A stretch of 64,000 bases of DNA from Bacillus_AD sp047238185 (GCF_047238185.1 NZ_JBDFMI010000001.1:620001-684000), one strand, 5' to 3'. Counted from the first letter of the stretch, positions 35,627 through 45,387 are shown. Numbers and translations: made by a program. Notes: generated by a model not told the origin, from the sequence alone.

Positions 35627-37231
35627 TTGTCGAATCAAAATCAATCATGCTTGCGATTTGCCTTGGAAGAGTCGATTTGGTTCCGGAAAGGCCAAGAGGT
35701 TCAAGAATTGTATTCTTTAGCGATTGAACCCGAGGTGACGATATCAGAGCGGAATCAATATATAGTGATAGAAGGATCCTTGCAAGTGACGGGGGAGTAT
35801 GGCGGAAACAGGGAAAGCCAGGTGTGGAACCAGGAAACGGGAGAGGTGCAGGACCTGCAGCAGCATACGGTGCATGGAGTCATGAGGCGTGAAGACGATG
35901 GCGTATTCGTATTCCAGCATCATTTTCCGGTGGATATTTCCATCCCTTCGAGCAGAGTCGATAACCGCCACGCTGTTGAAGTTGATATAGCCTCATTTGA
36001 TTATCATCTGCCGGAGAAGAACTGCCTGAAATTAATGGCAGAACTCGTCATAACAGGCATTTATGACGGTGAACGGGACGATGCACTTGTTCAAACGGAT
36101 TATACGGAAGAGCAGCCATTGCAGGATATGGAAGAAGAAGAGTATGATGCCATTCAACCGATTTCTATCCAATTCACCCAAGAGGAAAGTGCAAGCAGAA
36201 TGGAAGAGGACGGAAATGGTGAGTATGAATCTTTTACGGTGGAAGCCTATGCAATTCCTGAAGATGATAAAGAAGAAATGAGTGAACCTATACAAGGCAA
36301 AAACATACAAGTTCCAGAATTCATACGGAAAGAAGAGGAGACGGAAGAAGAGATAGAAGAGGGCAAGGTTGAAGCGGAACGAGAACTGCTGGGTGAATCC
36401 GGGCTGGTTGAATCTGCTCGATTGCCAGAAAGCTACGATTGGAATCATTCTTCCGATATTTCTTCTCAATATGAAGATATTCCAATGCCTAATTTCACAA
36501 GGGAAGATGAAAGCCAACTGTTGGATATTCCATTTCCGGCATTTTCAGAAATGGAAGGAAGAGCGGATTCTTCCAGCTATCAGAAAGAAAGCGTGTTTGA
36601 AGAAATAGAGACCATTTCTTCGGAGAGAAAAGAAGAATTAACAGCCACTGAATCCCAATCCCATCACCAAATATATGCCCCTTCTGCTTTTATTGAAAGT
36701 GGGGATGCTGAAGCGCCATCAATTGCGGAGCGGAAGGAAGAAAGCAGCATATATGAGTCTCCTTTGGAAAGTATCCATGCCTTATTGGAACAAAAAGAAA
36801 AGCAAGCCATCCATGAGAGGATAGAAAGTTCGTTCAATGGACCTCCGCCACCAGCATCAAGCAGGGAAGACCAAATCTATGAATCATCTGGAGCCAGAAA
36901 AGGGGTTGAACCGACATTTTCTTCACGCCCGGAATCACCGCTCGAGGAACCGATCGATCGGGTAGGCGCCCAGCCTGAATCGTCTTCGCAGACAACTGTC
37001 GAGACAGCCAAAAAATCTGTGAGCCTTACCGATTTTTTTGCGAAAAAAGAAACGCAGACACAGGCACGGCTCCGTGTGTGCATAGTCCAGAATGGGGAAA
37101 CGTTAACGGATGTCGCCAGCAGATACTCCTTGAATAAATATGATATTATCGCCTGCAATAATATGAAAGAAGAAGAGGACATCCAAGAAGGGCAGGTTTT
37201 ATATATTCCGAAAAAAACGGTCCATAAGTAG
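35627..37231 (+). CDS. spoVID: Stage VI sporulation protein D, spore coat morphogen
   Basis: Required for spore coat encasement; partner of SpoIVA and SafA in B. subtilis. The conserved N-terminal domain is present (LRFALEESIWFRKGQEVQEL, VIEGSLQVTGEY). A long acidic, low-complexity middle (about 170-460) and a C-terminal LysM domain (VQNGETLTDVASRYSL to VLYIPKK) follow. 534 residues, similar to B. subtilis. TTG start at 35627 behind AGGAGGAAAGGG. It precedes ysxE as in B. subtilis. Confidence 0.95.
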   Translation: MSNQNQSCLRFALEESIWFRKGQEVQELYSLAIEPEVTISERNQYIVIEGSLQVTGEYGGNRESQVWNQETGEVQDLQQHTVHGVMRREDDGVFVFQHHFPVDISIPSSRVDNRHAVEVDIASFDYHLPEKNCLKLMAELVITGIYDGERDDALVQTDYTEEQPLQDMEEEEYDAIQPISIQFTQEESASRMEEDGNGEYESFTVEAYAIPEDDKEEMSEPIQGKNIQVPEFIRKEEETEEEIEEGKVEAERELLGESGLVESARLPESYDWNHSSDISSQYEDIPMPNFTREDESQLLDIPFPAFSEMEGRADSSSYQKESVFEEIETISSERKEELTATESQSHHQIYAPSAFIESGDAEAPSIAERKEESSIYESPLESIHALLEQKEKQAIHERIESSFNGPPPPASSREDQIYESSGARKGVEPTFSSRPESPLEEPIDRVGAQPESSSQTTVETAKKSVSLTDFFAKKETQTQARLRVCIVQNGETLTDVASRYSLNKYDIIACNNMKEEEDIQEGQVLYIPKKTVHK

Positions 37232-37271
37232 ATCGGTGAATCGGGCTATGCCATGAAAGCGAGGGGATAGA

Positions 37272-38324
37272 ATGGAACGGAGCGAAGAGATTCCAAAACA
37301 TATTGAGGATATTATGAGTCATTATCAGCTTCGTGTCCTCTATTCAGAAGCAATCGGACGCATTCACAAAATCTATAGCAATCATGGGGTGTATGCTTTA
37401 AAAAGCATCCCTCCCGAGCATAGTATGGACTTCATTAAGCATGTTCAAAGACTCTATCAACGAGGATATAATCGGGTGGTCCCTATTTATACGACACATG
37501 ATGGCCGTTATGGGGTCTTGTACGACAAAAGACTTTACTACCTCATGCCGTGGATGAACAACGATGAAAGCGGAGAACGGAACGAGAAGCATAAGCAAAT
37601 GTTCAGGGAATTGGCCAGGATGCACACATTGACTGTAAAAGATATCAAGGTTGATGCGGAGGAAAGGGAAGCACACTACGAAAAGACAAAGGACTCGTGG
37701 AAGCAGCAACAGCAATTCTTACAGGAATTTCTGGAGCGGGCGGAACGGAAATGGTATATGTCCCCCTTTGAATTAATGTTTTGTTCCTATTACTTCGATG
37801 TTTCCCAAGCCCTATCCTTTTCAAGTAAAAAGCTGGATGAATGGTATGAAAAGACCAAAGATGATGAGAAAGCGAGGACTGTCGTCGTCCATGGGAAATT
37901 GTCCATCAAGCATTTTCTGTTAAATGAAAGGGGAGCCGGCTATTTCATCAATTTCGAGAATGCCATGCCGGCCCCTGCCCATTTTGATTTATTGCCTTTT
38001 TTCACGAGATATTGCCAGACCTACCCCGTAAAATGCGATGAATGCGTAGAATGGCTGTATCATTATTACAAGTATTATCCGATGAGGGAAGAAGAAATGA
38101 TGCTATTCACCAGTTACCTTGCCTATCCGACTTCCTTTTTGCAAACGGTGGAAATATACCATCAGAAGAAGTATGATGCAAAATCGGAAATGGCCTATGT
38201 GTCCCTTCTGCAGCGCAATTATTGGCAATTGAAAAATATTGAATACATGGTGATGAAAATAGAAGAAAGGGAGGCGCAAAAAAAGGCAGCAAAACAGGCT
38301 GCAGAACAAAGTCAATCATCCTGA
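37272..38324 (+). CDS. ysxE: Spore coat protein YsxE, CotS-family kinase-like
   Basis: A 350-residue member of the aminoglycoside-phosphotransferase-like CotS/YsxE group, found with spoVID and encoding a coat protein in B. subtilis. The catalytic loop reads VVHGKLSIKHFLLN where active relatives have HGD: the Asp is Lys, so it is probably a pseudokinase with a structural role. ATG 37272 has the Shine-Dalgarno GCGAGGGG. It ends with a charged Lys/Ala/Gln tail. Confidence 0.92.
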   Translation: MERSEEIPKHIEDIMSHYQLRVLYSEAIGRIHKIYSNHGVYALKSIPPEHSMDFIKHVQRLYQRGYNRVVPIYTTHDGRYGVLYDKRLYYLMPWMNNDESGERNEKHKQMFRELARMHTLTVKDIKVDAEEREAHYEKTKDSWKQQQQFLQEFLERAERKWYMSPFELMFCSYYFDVSQALSFSSKKLDEWYEKTKDDEKARTVVVHGKLSIKHFLLNERGAGYFINFENAMPAPAHFDLLPFFTRYCQTYPVKCDECVEWLYHYYKYYPMREEEMMLFTSYLAYPTSFLQTVEIYHQKKYDAKSEMAYVSLLQRNYWQLKNIEYMVMKIEEREAQKKAAKQAAEQSQSS

Positions 38325-38372
38325 CACGAAGAAAAAGAGCATGGCGCACGGACCATGTTCTTTTTCTTCGTG
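38325..38372 (+). terminator. Intrinsic terminator after ysxE
   Basis: A 20-bp stem (38325-38344 with 38353-38372, one G.U) contains A5 on the 5' side and T5 on the 3' side. Confidence 0.85.
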
Positions 38373-38408
38373 GAAAAAAGGCTCCAGTCTATACGCCGCT
38401 AAACGATG

Positions 38409-38550
38409 GCTCTCCGCTTTTCGCATTGTCCAGCTGCGAGCGCCAGCCCCTCGAGGTCTTAAGCCAAGCCACTGTCAAAGGCGAAGGGCAGCCTTTGTCA
38501 GTGCCCCGTCTTAAGCTTGTCGGGTCTAAACAGGCGCTCTCCGCTTTTCG
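38409..38550. repeat. Bacillus-type intergenic repeat element
   Basis: A 142-bp element bounded by 15-bp direct repeats GCTCTCCGCTTTTCG (38409-38423 and 38536-38550). Inside are an inverted repeat GAGCGCC/GGCGCTC (38439-38445 with 38533-38539) and a 12-bp hairpin with one mismatch (ACTGTCAAAGGC with GCCTTTGTCAGT). The wording (CAGCCCCTCGAGGTC, CCGTCTTAAGCTTGTCGGG) matches a repeat I recall from many Bacillaceae intergenic regions. A 3' relic lies at 12551-12600. Confidence 0.75.
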
Positions 38551-38552
38551 TG

Positions 38553-38744
38553 TTAAAATATATTGAATTTTAGGCTGAAGGCTGCGGCTACTAGTACGAG
38601 GAGGAGGAAGATGTCGAATACGGTCGGGAAGAAAAAGGTGCGCACTGCCTGGAATATACAAATCGGTACGATGAATTGGCAACAAACTGCGCGGACATTC
38701 AGCAGCCATGGCGGCTTATTATAAGGATTATATCTTTTTCGCAT
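38553..38744 (-). CDS. Small membrane protein, unknown function
   Basis: A 63-residue protein MRKRYNPYNKPPWLLN..., with a basic Pro-rich head and two hydrophobic segments (VCCQFIVPICIFQAVRTFFF and FDIFLLLVLVAAAFSL). ATG 38744 is preceded by AAGAGTGAG. An in-frame ATG at 38777 has no Shine-Dalgarno. The protein-like composition supports a real gene; the family is not recognised. The stop sits at the edge of the repeat. Confidence 0.6.
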   Translation of the reverse strand: MRKRYNPYNKPPWLLNVRAVCCQFIVPICIFQAVRTFFFPTVFDIFLLLVLVAAAFSLKFNIF

Positions 38745-38937
38745 ATCAAACTCACTCTTTCTTATGGATTCATTCAAGAATAGAAGGGTGTTCCTTCATG
38801 TATAAAAACCATGCATACTATAAGAAGGGGATAATTGGATATCTTGCAATAGTCTATGGGTGAAAGGCATGTTATGTGAAGGAGTCTACACCCTTTTCTT
38901 AATAGCAGAATAAATTATGAAAAATGGGAAACAATGA
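38745..38937. other. Upstream part of the ysxE-valS gap
   Basis: The ysxE-valS gap (38325-39274) holds a terminator, the repeat, the small - strand gene and the valS T-box region. In 38745-38937 I see nothing that supports a gene or RNA. Confidence 0.4.
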
Positions 38938-38967
38938 TTGACTACAGATTATGTTTTTCTGTACTAT
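38938..38967 (+). promoter_or_regulatory. SigA promoter of the valS T-box transcript
   Basis: TTGACT (38938-38943), 18-base spacer, TACTAT (38962-38967). Confidence 0.65.
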
Positions 38968-38984
38968 AAGGTTAATTAAATAAA

Positions 38985-39239
38985 TGGAATAGCGATGATC
39001 GGGAGGAGTACGTACGATTTCTGCTTTAAGAGAGAAAAGCCATTAGCTGGGAGGCTTTTTAAGCAAGAGCGCACAGAAGTAGCCCGTGAGCTGCTTTTAC
39101 GAACAATGGAGTAGTAAAAGCCGGTGCAGAGCCGTTAACTGATTAAGCGCCAATCATGCCTTGATACAGCCTGATTGGAATAAAGGTGGTACCGCGAACT
39201 GACTCTCTTCGTCCTTTTTACAGGAAGAGAGTTTTTTTA
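38985..39239 (+). ncRNA. T-box leader (tRNA-Val sensing) with terminator
   Basis: The T-box core AAAGGTGGTACCGCG is at 39182-39196. The terminator stem ACTCTCTTC (39202-39210) pairs with GAAGAGAGT (39224-39232), followed by T7. The Stem I region begins near 38990. A GTA at 39079-39081 is a possible valine specifier codon, but I did not fold Stem I fully. It should let valS be read when uncharged tRNA-Val accumulates. Confidence 0.93.
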
Positions 39240-39274
39240 TTTGTTCAAAAGTATCTGATTTTTGGGAGGAAAAA

Positions 39275-41929
39275 ATGATGGAAGATAACCAACTATCAAT
39301 GCCGACAAAGTATGATCCACAAAGCATTGAAAAAGGCCGCTATGATTGGTGGCTTGAAGGCGGATTTTTTAAAGCGCAAAGCGATGACAGCAAGGAGCCG
39401 TATACAATTGTTATTCCACCGCCGAACGTAACGGGGAAACTTCACTTGGGCCATGCTTGGGATACAACTCTTCAGGATATCCTAACCCGGATGAAACGCA
39501 TGCAGGGCTATGATGTGCTATGGCTTCCAGGAATGGACCATGCCGGTATTGCGACACAGGCGAAAGTTGAAGAGAAGCTGCGCAATGAAGGCAAGAGCCG
39601 TTATGATCTTGGACGTGAAAACTTCTTGAAGGAAACATGGAAGTGGAAAGATGAATATGCGGGCCATATCCGTGAACAATGGGCTAAATTAGGATTAGGC
39701 CTTGATTATTCACGTGAACGGTTCACATTGGATGAAGGGCTGTCCAAAGCGGTAAACGAAGTGTTCGTTACGCTTTATAATAAAGGCCTTATTTATCGCG
39801 GCGAATATATCATTAACTGGGACCCGTCAACGAAAACGGCGCTATCCGACATCGAAGTTATTTACAAAGATGTCCAGGGAGCTTTCTACCATATGAAATA
39901 TCCGCTTGCTGACGGTTCTGGTTTTATCGAGATCGCAACAACGCGTCCGGAAACGATGCTTGGCGATTCCGGAGTAGCCGTACATCCAGAAGACGAGCGC
40001 TATAAGCACTTGATCGGAAAAAGTGTCATTCTTCCAATCGTAGGCCGTGAGATTCCGATTGTTGCCGATGATTATGTGGAGATGGATTTTGGCTCAGGTG
40101 CCGTTAAAATGACTCCTGCCCATGACCCTAATGACTTTGAAGTAGGCAATCGCCACAACCTGGAACGCATTCTTGTTATGAATGAAGACGGCACAATGAA
40201 TAAAAACGCCGGCAAGTATGAAGGCATGGACCGTTTTGAATGCCGTAAGCAAATCGTTAAGGATCTTCAGGATCTTGGCGTACTGTTCAAAATCGAAGAA
40301 CATATGCACTCGGTTGGACACTCAGAACGAAGTGGTGCAGTAGTAGAACCTTACCTGTCTACACAATGGTTCGTTAAAATGAAGCCTCTTGCGGAGGAAG
40401 CAATTGCACTGCAGTCAAATGAAGATGAAAAGGTCCACTTTGTCCCTGACCGTTTTGAAAACACGTACCTGCGCTGGATGGAAAATATCCGTGATTGGTG
40501 TATTTCCCGCCAACTGTGGTGGGGGCACAGAATCCCTGCTTGGTACCATAAAGAAACTGGTGAAGTGTATGTAGGCACAGAGGCGCCGGCAGATCCGGAA
40601 AACTGGAAACAAGACAATGATGTGTTGGATACATGGTTTTCATCTGCTTTATGGCCTTTCTCTACACTAGGCTGGCCGGATGCTGATAATGATGATTTCA
40701 AACGCTATTATCCGACTGCAGCGCTCGTAACCGGCTATGATATCATCTTCTTCTGGGTATCGCGGATGATTTTCCAAGGCCGCCAATTTACTCACCAACG
40801 CCCGTTTAAAGATGTGCTGATACACGGATTAGTCCGTGACAGTGAAGGACGCAAGATGAGTAAGTCCCTCGGAAATGGAATCGATCCAATGGAAGTTATC
40901 GATAAATACGGTGCGGACTCATTGCGCTACTTCCTATCCACTGGCAGTGCGCCTGGACAGGATTTGCGATTCTCTATTGAAAAAGTAGAATCGATTTGGA
41001 ATTTCTCAAATAAGATCTGGAATGCGTCTCGTTTTGCCTTAATGAATATGAATGGCATGACATATGAAGAAATTGATTTAAGCGGTGAAAAATCCGTTGC
41101 GGATAAATGGATCCTTACCCGTTTGAATGAAACCATCGAAACGGTGACAAGATTAGCGGATAAGTATGAATTCGGTGAAGTTGGCCGTGTACTATATAAC
41201 TTCATCTGGGATGATTTCTGTGACTGGTATATTGAAATGGCTAAATTGCCATTATACGGTGAAGATGAAGCGGCCAAGAAAACAACCCGCAGTATCCTTG
41301 CCTATGTATTGGATAACACAATGAGATTACTGCATCCTTTCATGCCTTTCATTACTGAAGAAATCTGGCAAAACCTGCCGCATAAAGGGGAGTCCATTAC
41401 CACGGCTGCTTGGCCTGTCGTTAAGGCTGAGTTGTCAGATGGCAAAGCTGCAGACGAAATGAAGATGCTAGTGGAAATTATCCGTTCTGTACGGAATATC
41501 CGTTCAGAGGTGAATACGCCATTGAGCAAAAAAATCAACCTGATCCTGAAGGCGAAGGATACAGCGATTGAAGCCAGCCTGAAAGAAAATAGCGGCTATA
41601 TCGAGCGCTTCTGTAATCCTGAACAATTGACAATCGGTACAGATGTCGAGGAGCCTAGCCAGGCAATGACAGCTGTCATTACTGGAGTAGAGGTAGTCAT
41701 TCCGCTCGTTGGATTGATTAATGTTGAAGAAGAAATCAAACGTCTGGAAAAAGAAGTTGAGAAGCTGAACAAAGAAGTAGAACGTGTTCAGAAAAAGCTT
41801 GGCAATGAAGGCTTCGTTAAGAAAGCCCCTGAAAAGGTCATAGAAGAAGAGCGTGCCAAGGAAAAAGATTACAGTGAAAAGCGTGAAGCAGTCCTAAGAA
41901 GAATTCAGGAGCTTCAGCAATTATCATAA
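39275..41929 (+). CDS. valS: Valyl-tRNA synthetase
   Basis: Class I synthetase of 884 residues. The HIGH motif is HLGH (57-60) after PPPNVTGK and KMSKS is at about 527 (GRKMSKSLGNGIDP). The editing (CP1) domain contains TTRPETMLGDSGVAVHP. The protein ends in the ValS coiled coil (EEIKRLEKEVEKLNKEVERV). ATG 39275 has the Shine-Dalgarno GGGAGG and is under T-box control. Confidence 0.99.
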   Translation: MMEDNQLSMPTKYDPQSIEKGRYDWWLEGGFFKAQSDDSKEPYTIVIPPPNVTGKLHLGHAWDTTLQDILTRMKRMQGYDVLWLPGMDHAGIATQAKVEEKLRNEGKSRYDLGRENFLKETWKWKDEYAGHIREQWAKLGLGLDYSRERFTLDEGLSKAVNEVFVTLYNKGLIYRGEYIINWDPSTKTALSDIEVIYKDVQGAFYHMKYPLADGSGFIEIATTRPETMLGDSGVAVHPEDERYKHLIGKSVILPIVGREIPIVADDYVEMDFGSGAVKMTPAHDPNDFEVGNRHNLERILVMNEDGTMNKNAGKYEGMDRFECRKQIVKDLQDLGVLFKIEEHMHSVGHSERSGAVVEPYLSTQWFVKMKPLAEEAIALQSNEDEKVHFVPDRFENTYLRWMENIRDWCISRQLWWGHRIPAWYHKETGEVYVGTEAPADPENWKQDNDVLDTWFSSALWPFSTLGWPDADNDDFKRYYPTAALVTGYDIIFFWVSRMIFQGRQFTHQRPFKDVLIHGLVRDSEGRKMSKSLGNGIDPMEVIDKYGADSLRYFLSTGSAPGQDLRFSIEKVESIWNFSNKIWNASRFALMNMNGMTYEEIDLSGEKSVADKWILTRLNETIETVTRLADKYEFGEVGRVLYNFIWDDFCDWYIEMAKLPLYGEDEAAKKTTRSILAYVLDNTMRLLHPFMPFITEEIWQNLPHKGESITTAAWPVVKAELSDGKAADEMKMLVEIIRSVRNIRSEVNTPLSKKINLILKAKDTAIEASLKENSGYIERFCNPEQLTIGTDVEEPSQAMTAVITGVEVVIPLVGLINVEEEIKRLEKEVEKLNKEVERVQKKLGNEGFVKKAPEKVIEEERAKEKDYSEKREAVLRRIQELQQLS

Positions 41930-41935
41930 TAGCAA

Positions 41936-41976
41936 CAGCGCCTGACCGGTTCCTCCGGGCGGGCGCTTTGTTTTAT
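41936..41976 (+). terminator. Intrinsic terminator after valS
   Basis: AGCGCC and GGCGCT form the outer stem and CCGG/CCGG the inner one, followed by TTTGTTTTATTT. Confidence 0.75.
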
Positions 41977-42103
41977 TTATAGAAAGGCCAAATCAATAAT
42001 AGCGGGAGGATTAGCTCCTGTTTGTAAAAAACAGCATAGTTTGCGAAATACAATACGATATAGAGAAGAACGCGGGTGCGTTTATTTCCGAAAAGTTGGA
42101 TGG

Positions 42104-42133
42104 TTGTACAGCATTCAGGCAATAGACTATGAT
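42104..42133 (+). promoter_or_regulatory. Candidate folC promoter
   Basis: TTGTAC (42104-42109), 18-base spacer, TATGAT (42128-42133). Confidence 0.4.
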
Positions 42134-42167
42134 AGTAGATAGGAAATGAACAAAGAGGAGACTGGCT

Positions 42168-43472
42168 ATGCTTACAAAGATAGATGATATGTATACATAT
42201 TTGGCAAAAAGAGAACAACAGCTTGGGATGAATTTTGGCCTGGAGAGAATGCATGAGCTTTTGGAAGGGCTTGGTGTCGACCATCAAAGCATTCGTTTTG
42301 TCCATTTGGCAGGTACCAACGGAAAAGGCTCAACACTGCATGATCTGAAACAAATTCTGGCACATGCAGGCTATGAAGTCGGGACATTTACATCACCGCA
42401 TATTGAAAGTGTCCAGGAACGGATAATGATAAACGATACCTGCATTGAAGAAGCCGACTTTTTGCGGTTATTCAACCAAGTCATAGCCTATATTGAAAAG
42501 ATGGAGAAAAATAATCTTTTTCCTACTCAATTTGAAATATTGACTGTCATTGCACTTATGTATTTTGTGGAGAAACGTCCGGATATCGTATTAATGGAGA
42601 CAGGGCTTGGAGGACGGTTGGACTCTACGAATGTCATTACCCCTCTATTTTCAATTATTACAAATGTCTCATATGATCATATGAATATACTTGGTGATAC
42701 AATTGAAAAAATAGCCTATGAAAAAGCTGGCATTATCAAAAGGGAAAGTTATGTAATTACAGGGGCTAAGCATCCTGACGCATTGGACGTCATCAGGGAA
42801 AAAGCACAGAAAGAATCGAGCCGCCTGTTTGTTATGGGAGAGGAATTCAATATGGAAAACCTTGAACCATTGCCGGATGGAGAGTTGTTTTCATACAGCT
42901 GGGAGGCAATCCATATGGATGACGTACACTTATCCATGCTTGGAAAACACCAAACCGAGAATGCATCTCTAGCGATTACGGCTGCTTTGCTGCTGCGTCA
43001 TGCGTTTGATTTTAGGATTCAGGAAGAAGATATCAGGGGAGGCCTTGCACATGCCAATTGGAAAGGGCGGCTTGAAGTCCTGTCGTCTTCTCCATACGTG
43101 ATTGTTGATGGATCGCATAATGAGGATGGAATGCGCACGCTTGTCAATACACTCCATAGCCGTTTTGCAGGCAAAAGAATCATCATGGTAACAGCTGCCT
43201 TGAAGGATAAGGATGTAAGAATGATGACAAGCATGCTGAAGCAGGTTGCAGATTATATAATCTTTACTCAATTCGAAATGGATCGGGCCTTGGATGCGGA
43301 ATCGATGTCCAAATATAGCTCGGGTACAGAGCACATCGTGATTAAGGAGTGGGATAAAGCGATTGAGCGGGGCTTGGAAATGGCCGATGGGAATACCGTT
43401 TTATTAGTAACGGGATCCCTCTACTTCCTTTATTACGCAAGACCTTACCTTGCCCAACGCCTGAACATTTAA
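42168..43472 (+). CDS. folC: Folylpolyglutamate synthase / dihydrofolate synthase
   Basis: Mur-ligase-type ATP-dependent addition of glutamate to (dihydro)folates. The P-loop is HLAGTNGKGST. The folate-binding region is VGTFTSPHIESVQERI and the second conserved motif is ETGLGGRLDSTNVI. The C-terminal ligase domain contains VDGSHNEDGM. 434 residues. ATG 42168 has the Shine-Dalgarno AGAGGAG. Follows valS as in B. subtilis. Confidence 0.97.
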   Translation: MLTKIDDMYTYLAKREQQLGMNFGLERMHELLEGLGVDHQSIRFVHLAGTNGKGSTLHDLKQILAHAGYEVGTFTSPHIESVQERIMINDTCIEEADFLRLFNQVIAYIEKMEKNNLFPTQFEILTVIALMYFVEKRPDIVLMETGLGGRLDSTNVITPLFSIITNVSYDHMNILGDTIEKIAYEKAGIIKRESYVITGAKHPDALDVIREKAQKESSRLFVMGEEFNMENLEPLPDGELFSYSWEAIHMDDVHLSMLGKHQTENASLAITAALLLRHAFDFRIQEEDIRGGLAHANWKGRLEVLSSSPYVIVDGSHNEDGMRTLVNTLHSRFAGKRIIMVTAALKDKDVRMMTSMLKQVADYIIFTQFEMDRALDAESMSKYSSGTEHIVIKEWDKAIERGLEMADGNTVLLVTGSLYFLYYARPYLAQRLNI

Positions 43473-43481
43473 TATAATTTT

Positions 43482-43523
43482 AAAAAGCATGCATCTGCTT
43501 GCTGGCAGAGTATGCTTTTTTTA
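43482..43523 (+). terminator. Intrinsic terminator after folC
   Basis: AAAAAGCAT (43482-43490) pairs with ATGCTTTTT, with an inner TCTGC/GCAGA, ending in T7. Confidence 0.85.
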
Positions 43524-43543
43524 TTCTTTTTACAAAAAAATAA

Positions 43544-43572
43544 TTGACTAAAAAATCTAAAAATAGGATGAT
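43544..43572 (+). promoter_or_regulatory. Candidate promoter of the diguanylate cyclase gene
   Basis: TTGACT (43544-43549), 17-base spacer, GATGAT (43567-43572). Confidence 0.45.
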
Positions 43573-43680
43573 AATAGTCTAAAAGTCATACGAAAGTTAC
43601 ATGTTAGCTGGCAGATCATGAATGGCAGAATAATTGCCGATAATCAGTTGAATATCGTTATAGGAGAGGAAGGATGGAGT

Positions 43681-45387
43681 ATGGCTGCTGAAAATAAAAC
43701 ATTTAAAACAGTTGCATTAGCGTGGCTAGCTATATTCCCTGCTGGCCTCTTGCTGATTCATAAGCTTTTCCCGCCTGTTTATGAAGGGGTGAATCCGGAT
43801 ATTCTGGCATTTATGCTACTTATGATTGTGGTAGCTGCATTTCCGATATTCATTAATGAAACACCGCTCTTTATCCTCCAGGGAATTAGTATGGCTGCAT
43901 TCCTTATATTCGGCCTTTTTATAGAGATTCTGCTGACGCAAATTGCGGTCATTGCACTTCTCATTAAAATAAGGATCGGCAAAAAAGACCTTTACCGAAT
44001 CCCGATCAACTCCCTGATGTTTTTTCTCATTTCGATAGGCAGTGCAATGGTTTATTATGCCTTCGGAGGAAATCACGGCACGATTGATATTACGCGCATG
44101 GAAGATGTGCTTCCTGTCCTCGCTTATGGCATCGCTTATTTTTGTATTAATCAATTGTTGATTATTTGCATTTTGGTGGCCATCCATAAGAAAAGGAGCG
44201 GATTTTTCGGTGCCGATCTTATTTGGGAGCTCCTCTCTTCTGTTGTTGTTTTTCCTATAGGGGTAATCCTCTTTCTCCTCTATCAGGAAGTACAGGTCCT
44301 TGCGGTCTTGATTGTGGCCATTCCATTTATAAGCATTGCGGCAATCATGCAATTATATTCAGCTTCGGTCAAATTGAACGAACAGCTGCAGAAAGTAAGT
44401 GATATCGGCCAACAACTGGGGAAAAGGCAGACAGTAGCCAAAGTGCTAAATCTGTTTGTTGATAAGGTTTCCGAGCTATTCACGTTGAAACATTTATTTA
44501 TATACAATATAGAACAGGGCCAAAAACTGAAGCTCTTAAGGCATTATCAAAAGGGCAGCGATGAAATTGATAGTGTATGCCCGAACTTCACAGGCATTGC
44601 CCAATTATCCCTCTCCAAAAATAAAGCGATCCGCTTCGGCCGCAAAAGTGAATGGTCAGATATCGGGCAATTTATCATTGGGGACCTTGAAAGCCTGTTG
44701 GTTGTCCCGATCACACATAATAACAAGCATGCAGGCGTGTTTATTGTCGCTTCTAATAAGAAACGTATATACGAGCGCTACCATCAGAATATATTGGGGA
44801 TCCTAGCCTCTTATCTGGTCATTGCGGTAGATAATGCCGTCCACTATGAAGAAACGAAACGAATCAGCGAGCATTGCGAACTGACAGGTGTCTATAACTA
44901 CAGGTACCTGAAAACTAGTTCTGAAGAAATGTTCGAACAGCTTCTGTCCGGCTCTATCTCCTACTTGTCGATGCTAATGATCGATCTTGACCACTTTAAA
45001 TCCGTCAATGATACGTATGGCCATGAAAGCGGCAATCGGATATTGTGCCAGTTCGCTTCAATGCTACAGAGTACGGTTGGGCCGGGAGGCATAGTGACAA
45101 GATATGGCGGAGAGGAATTTGCTGTTTTGCTGCCTGGAATAAATGAAGAAGATGCTGTTGCCCTAGGGGAAAGGATTAGAAAAGCAGTGGAAGAAACGCC
45201 TTTTTCTATCAAAGAAACCTTGAGCATGGGACACGAGAACTTTGTTTCTATCACAGCGAGCATCGGTGTTGCAACTGCTGACAGCCAAGAGGATGACTCT
45301 TTGTCGCTATTGCGCAATGCAGATCGTGCCATGTATATAGGCGCGAAGAAAGAAGGCCGCAACCGAGTAGCGGTCTATGAAAAATAA
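43681..45387 (+). CDS. Membrane GAF-GGDEF diguanylate cyclase
   Basis: A 568-residue protein predicted to make c-di-GMP from GTP at the membrane. Six or so N-terminal hydrophobic helices (1-210) are followed by a GAF-like domain (about 225-390) and a GGDEF domain with the metal/substrate motif DLDHFKSVNDTYGH and active site RYGGEEF. The product-inhibition RxxD motif upstream of GGEEF is missing (GPGGIVT instead). The open frame extends to ATG 43618, which has no Shine-Dalgarno. ATG 43681 follows AGGAGAGGAAGGATGGAG. It lies between folC and the pilus genes. Confidence 0.88.
   Translation: MAAENKTFKTVALAWLAIFPAGLLLIHKLFPPVYEGVNPDILAFMLLMIVVAAFPIFINETPLFILQGISMAAFLIFGLFIEILLTQIAVIALLIKIRIGKKDLYRIPINSLMFFLISIGSAMVYYAFGGNHGTIDITRMEDVLPVLAYGIAYFCINQLLIICILVAIHKKRSGFFGADLIWELLSSVVVFPIGVILFLLYQEVQVLAVLIVAIPFISIAAIMQLYSASVKLNEQLQKVSDIGQQLGKRQTVAKVLNLFVDKVSELFTLKHLFIYNIEQGQKLKLLRHYQKGSDEIDSVCPNFTGIAQLSLSKNKAIRFGRKSEWSDIGQFIIGDLESLLVVPITHNNKHAGVFIVASNKKRIYERYHQNILGILASYLVIAVDNAVHYEETKRISEHCELTGVYNYRYLKTSSEEMFEQLLSGSISYLSMLMIDLDHFKSVNDTYGHESGNRILCQFASMLQSTVGPGGIVTRYGGEEFAVLLPGINEEDAVALGERIRKAVEETPFSIKETLSMGHENFVSITASIGVATADSQEDDSLSLLRNADRAMYIGAKKEGRNRVAVYEK

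Noticed and set aside
38389..38709. 106-codon - frame before valS
   Set aside because: Lies mostly in the intergenic repeat and opposes the better small gene at 38553-38744 in another frame.
41973..42305. 110-codon - frame between valS and folC
   Set aside because: Overlaps folC and the folC promoter; no family features.
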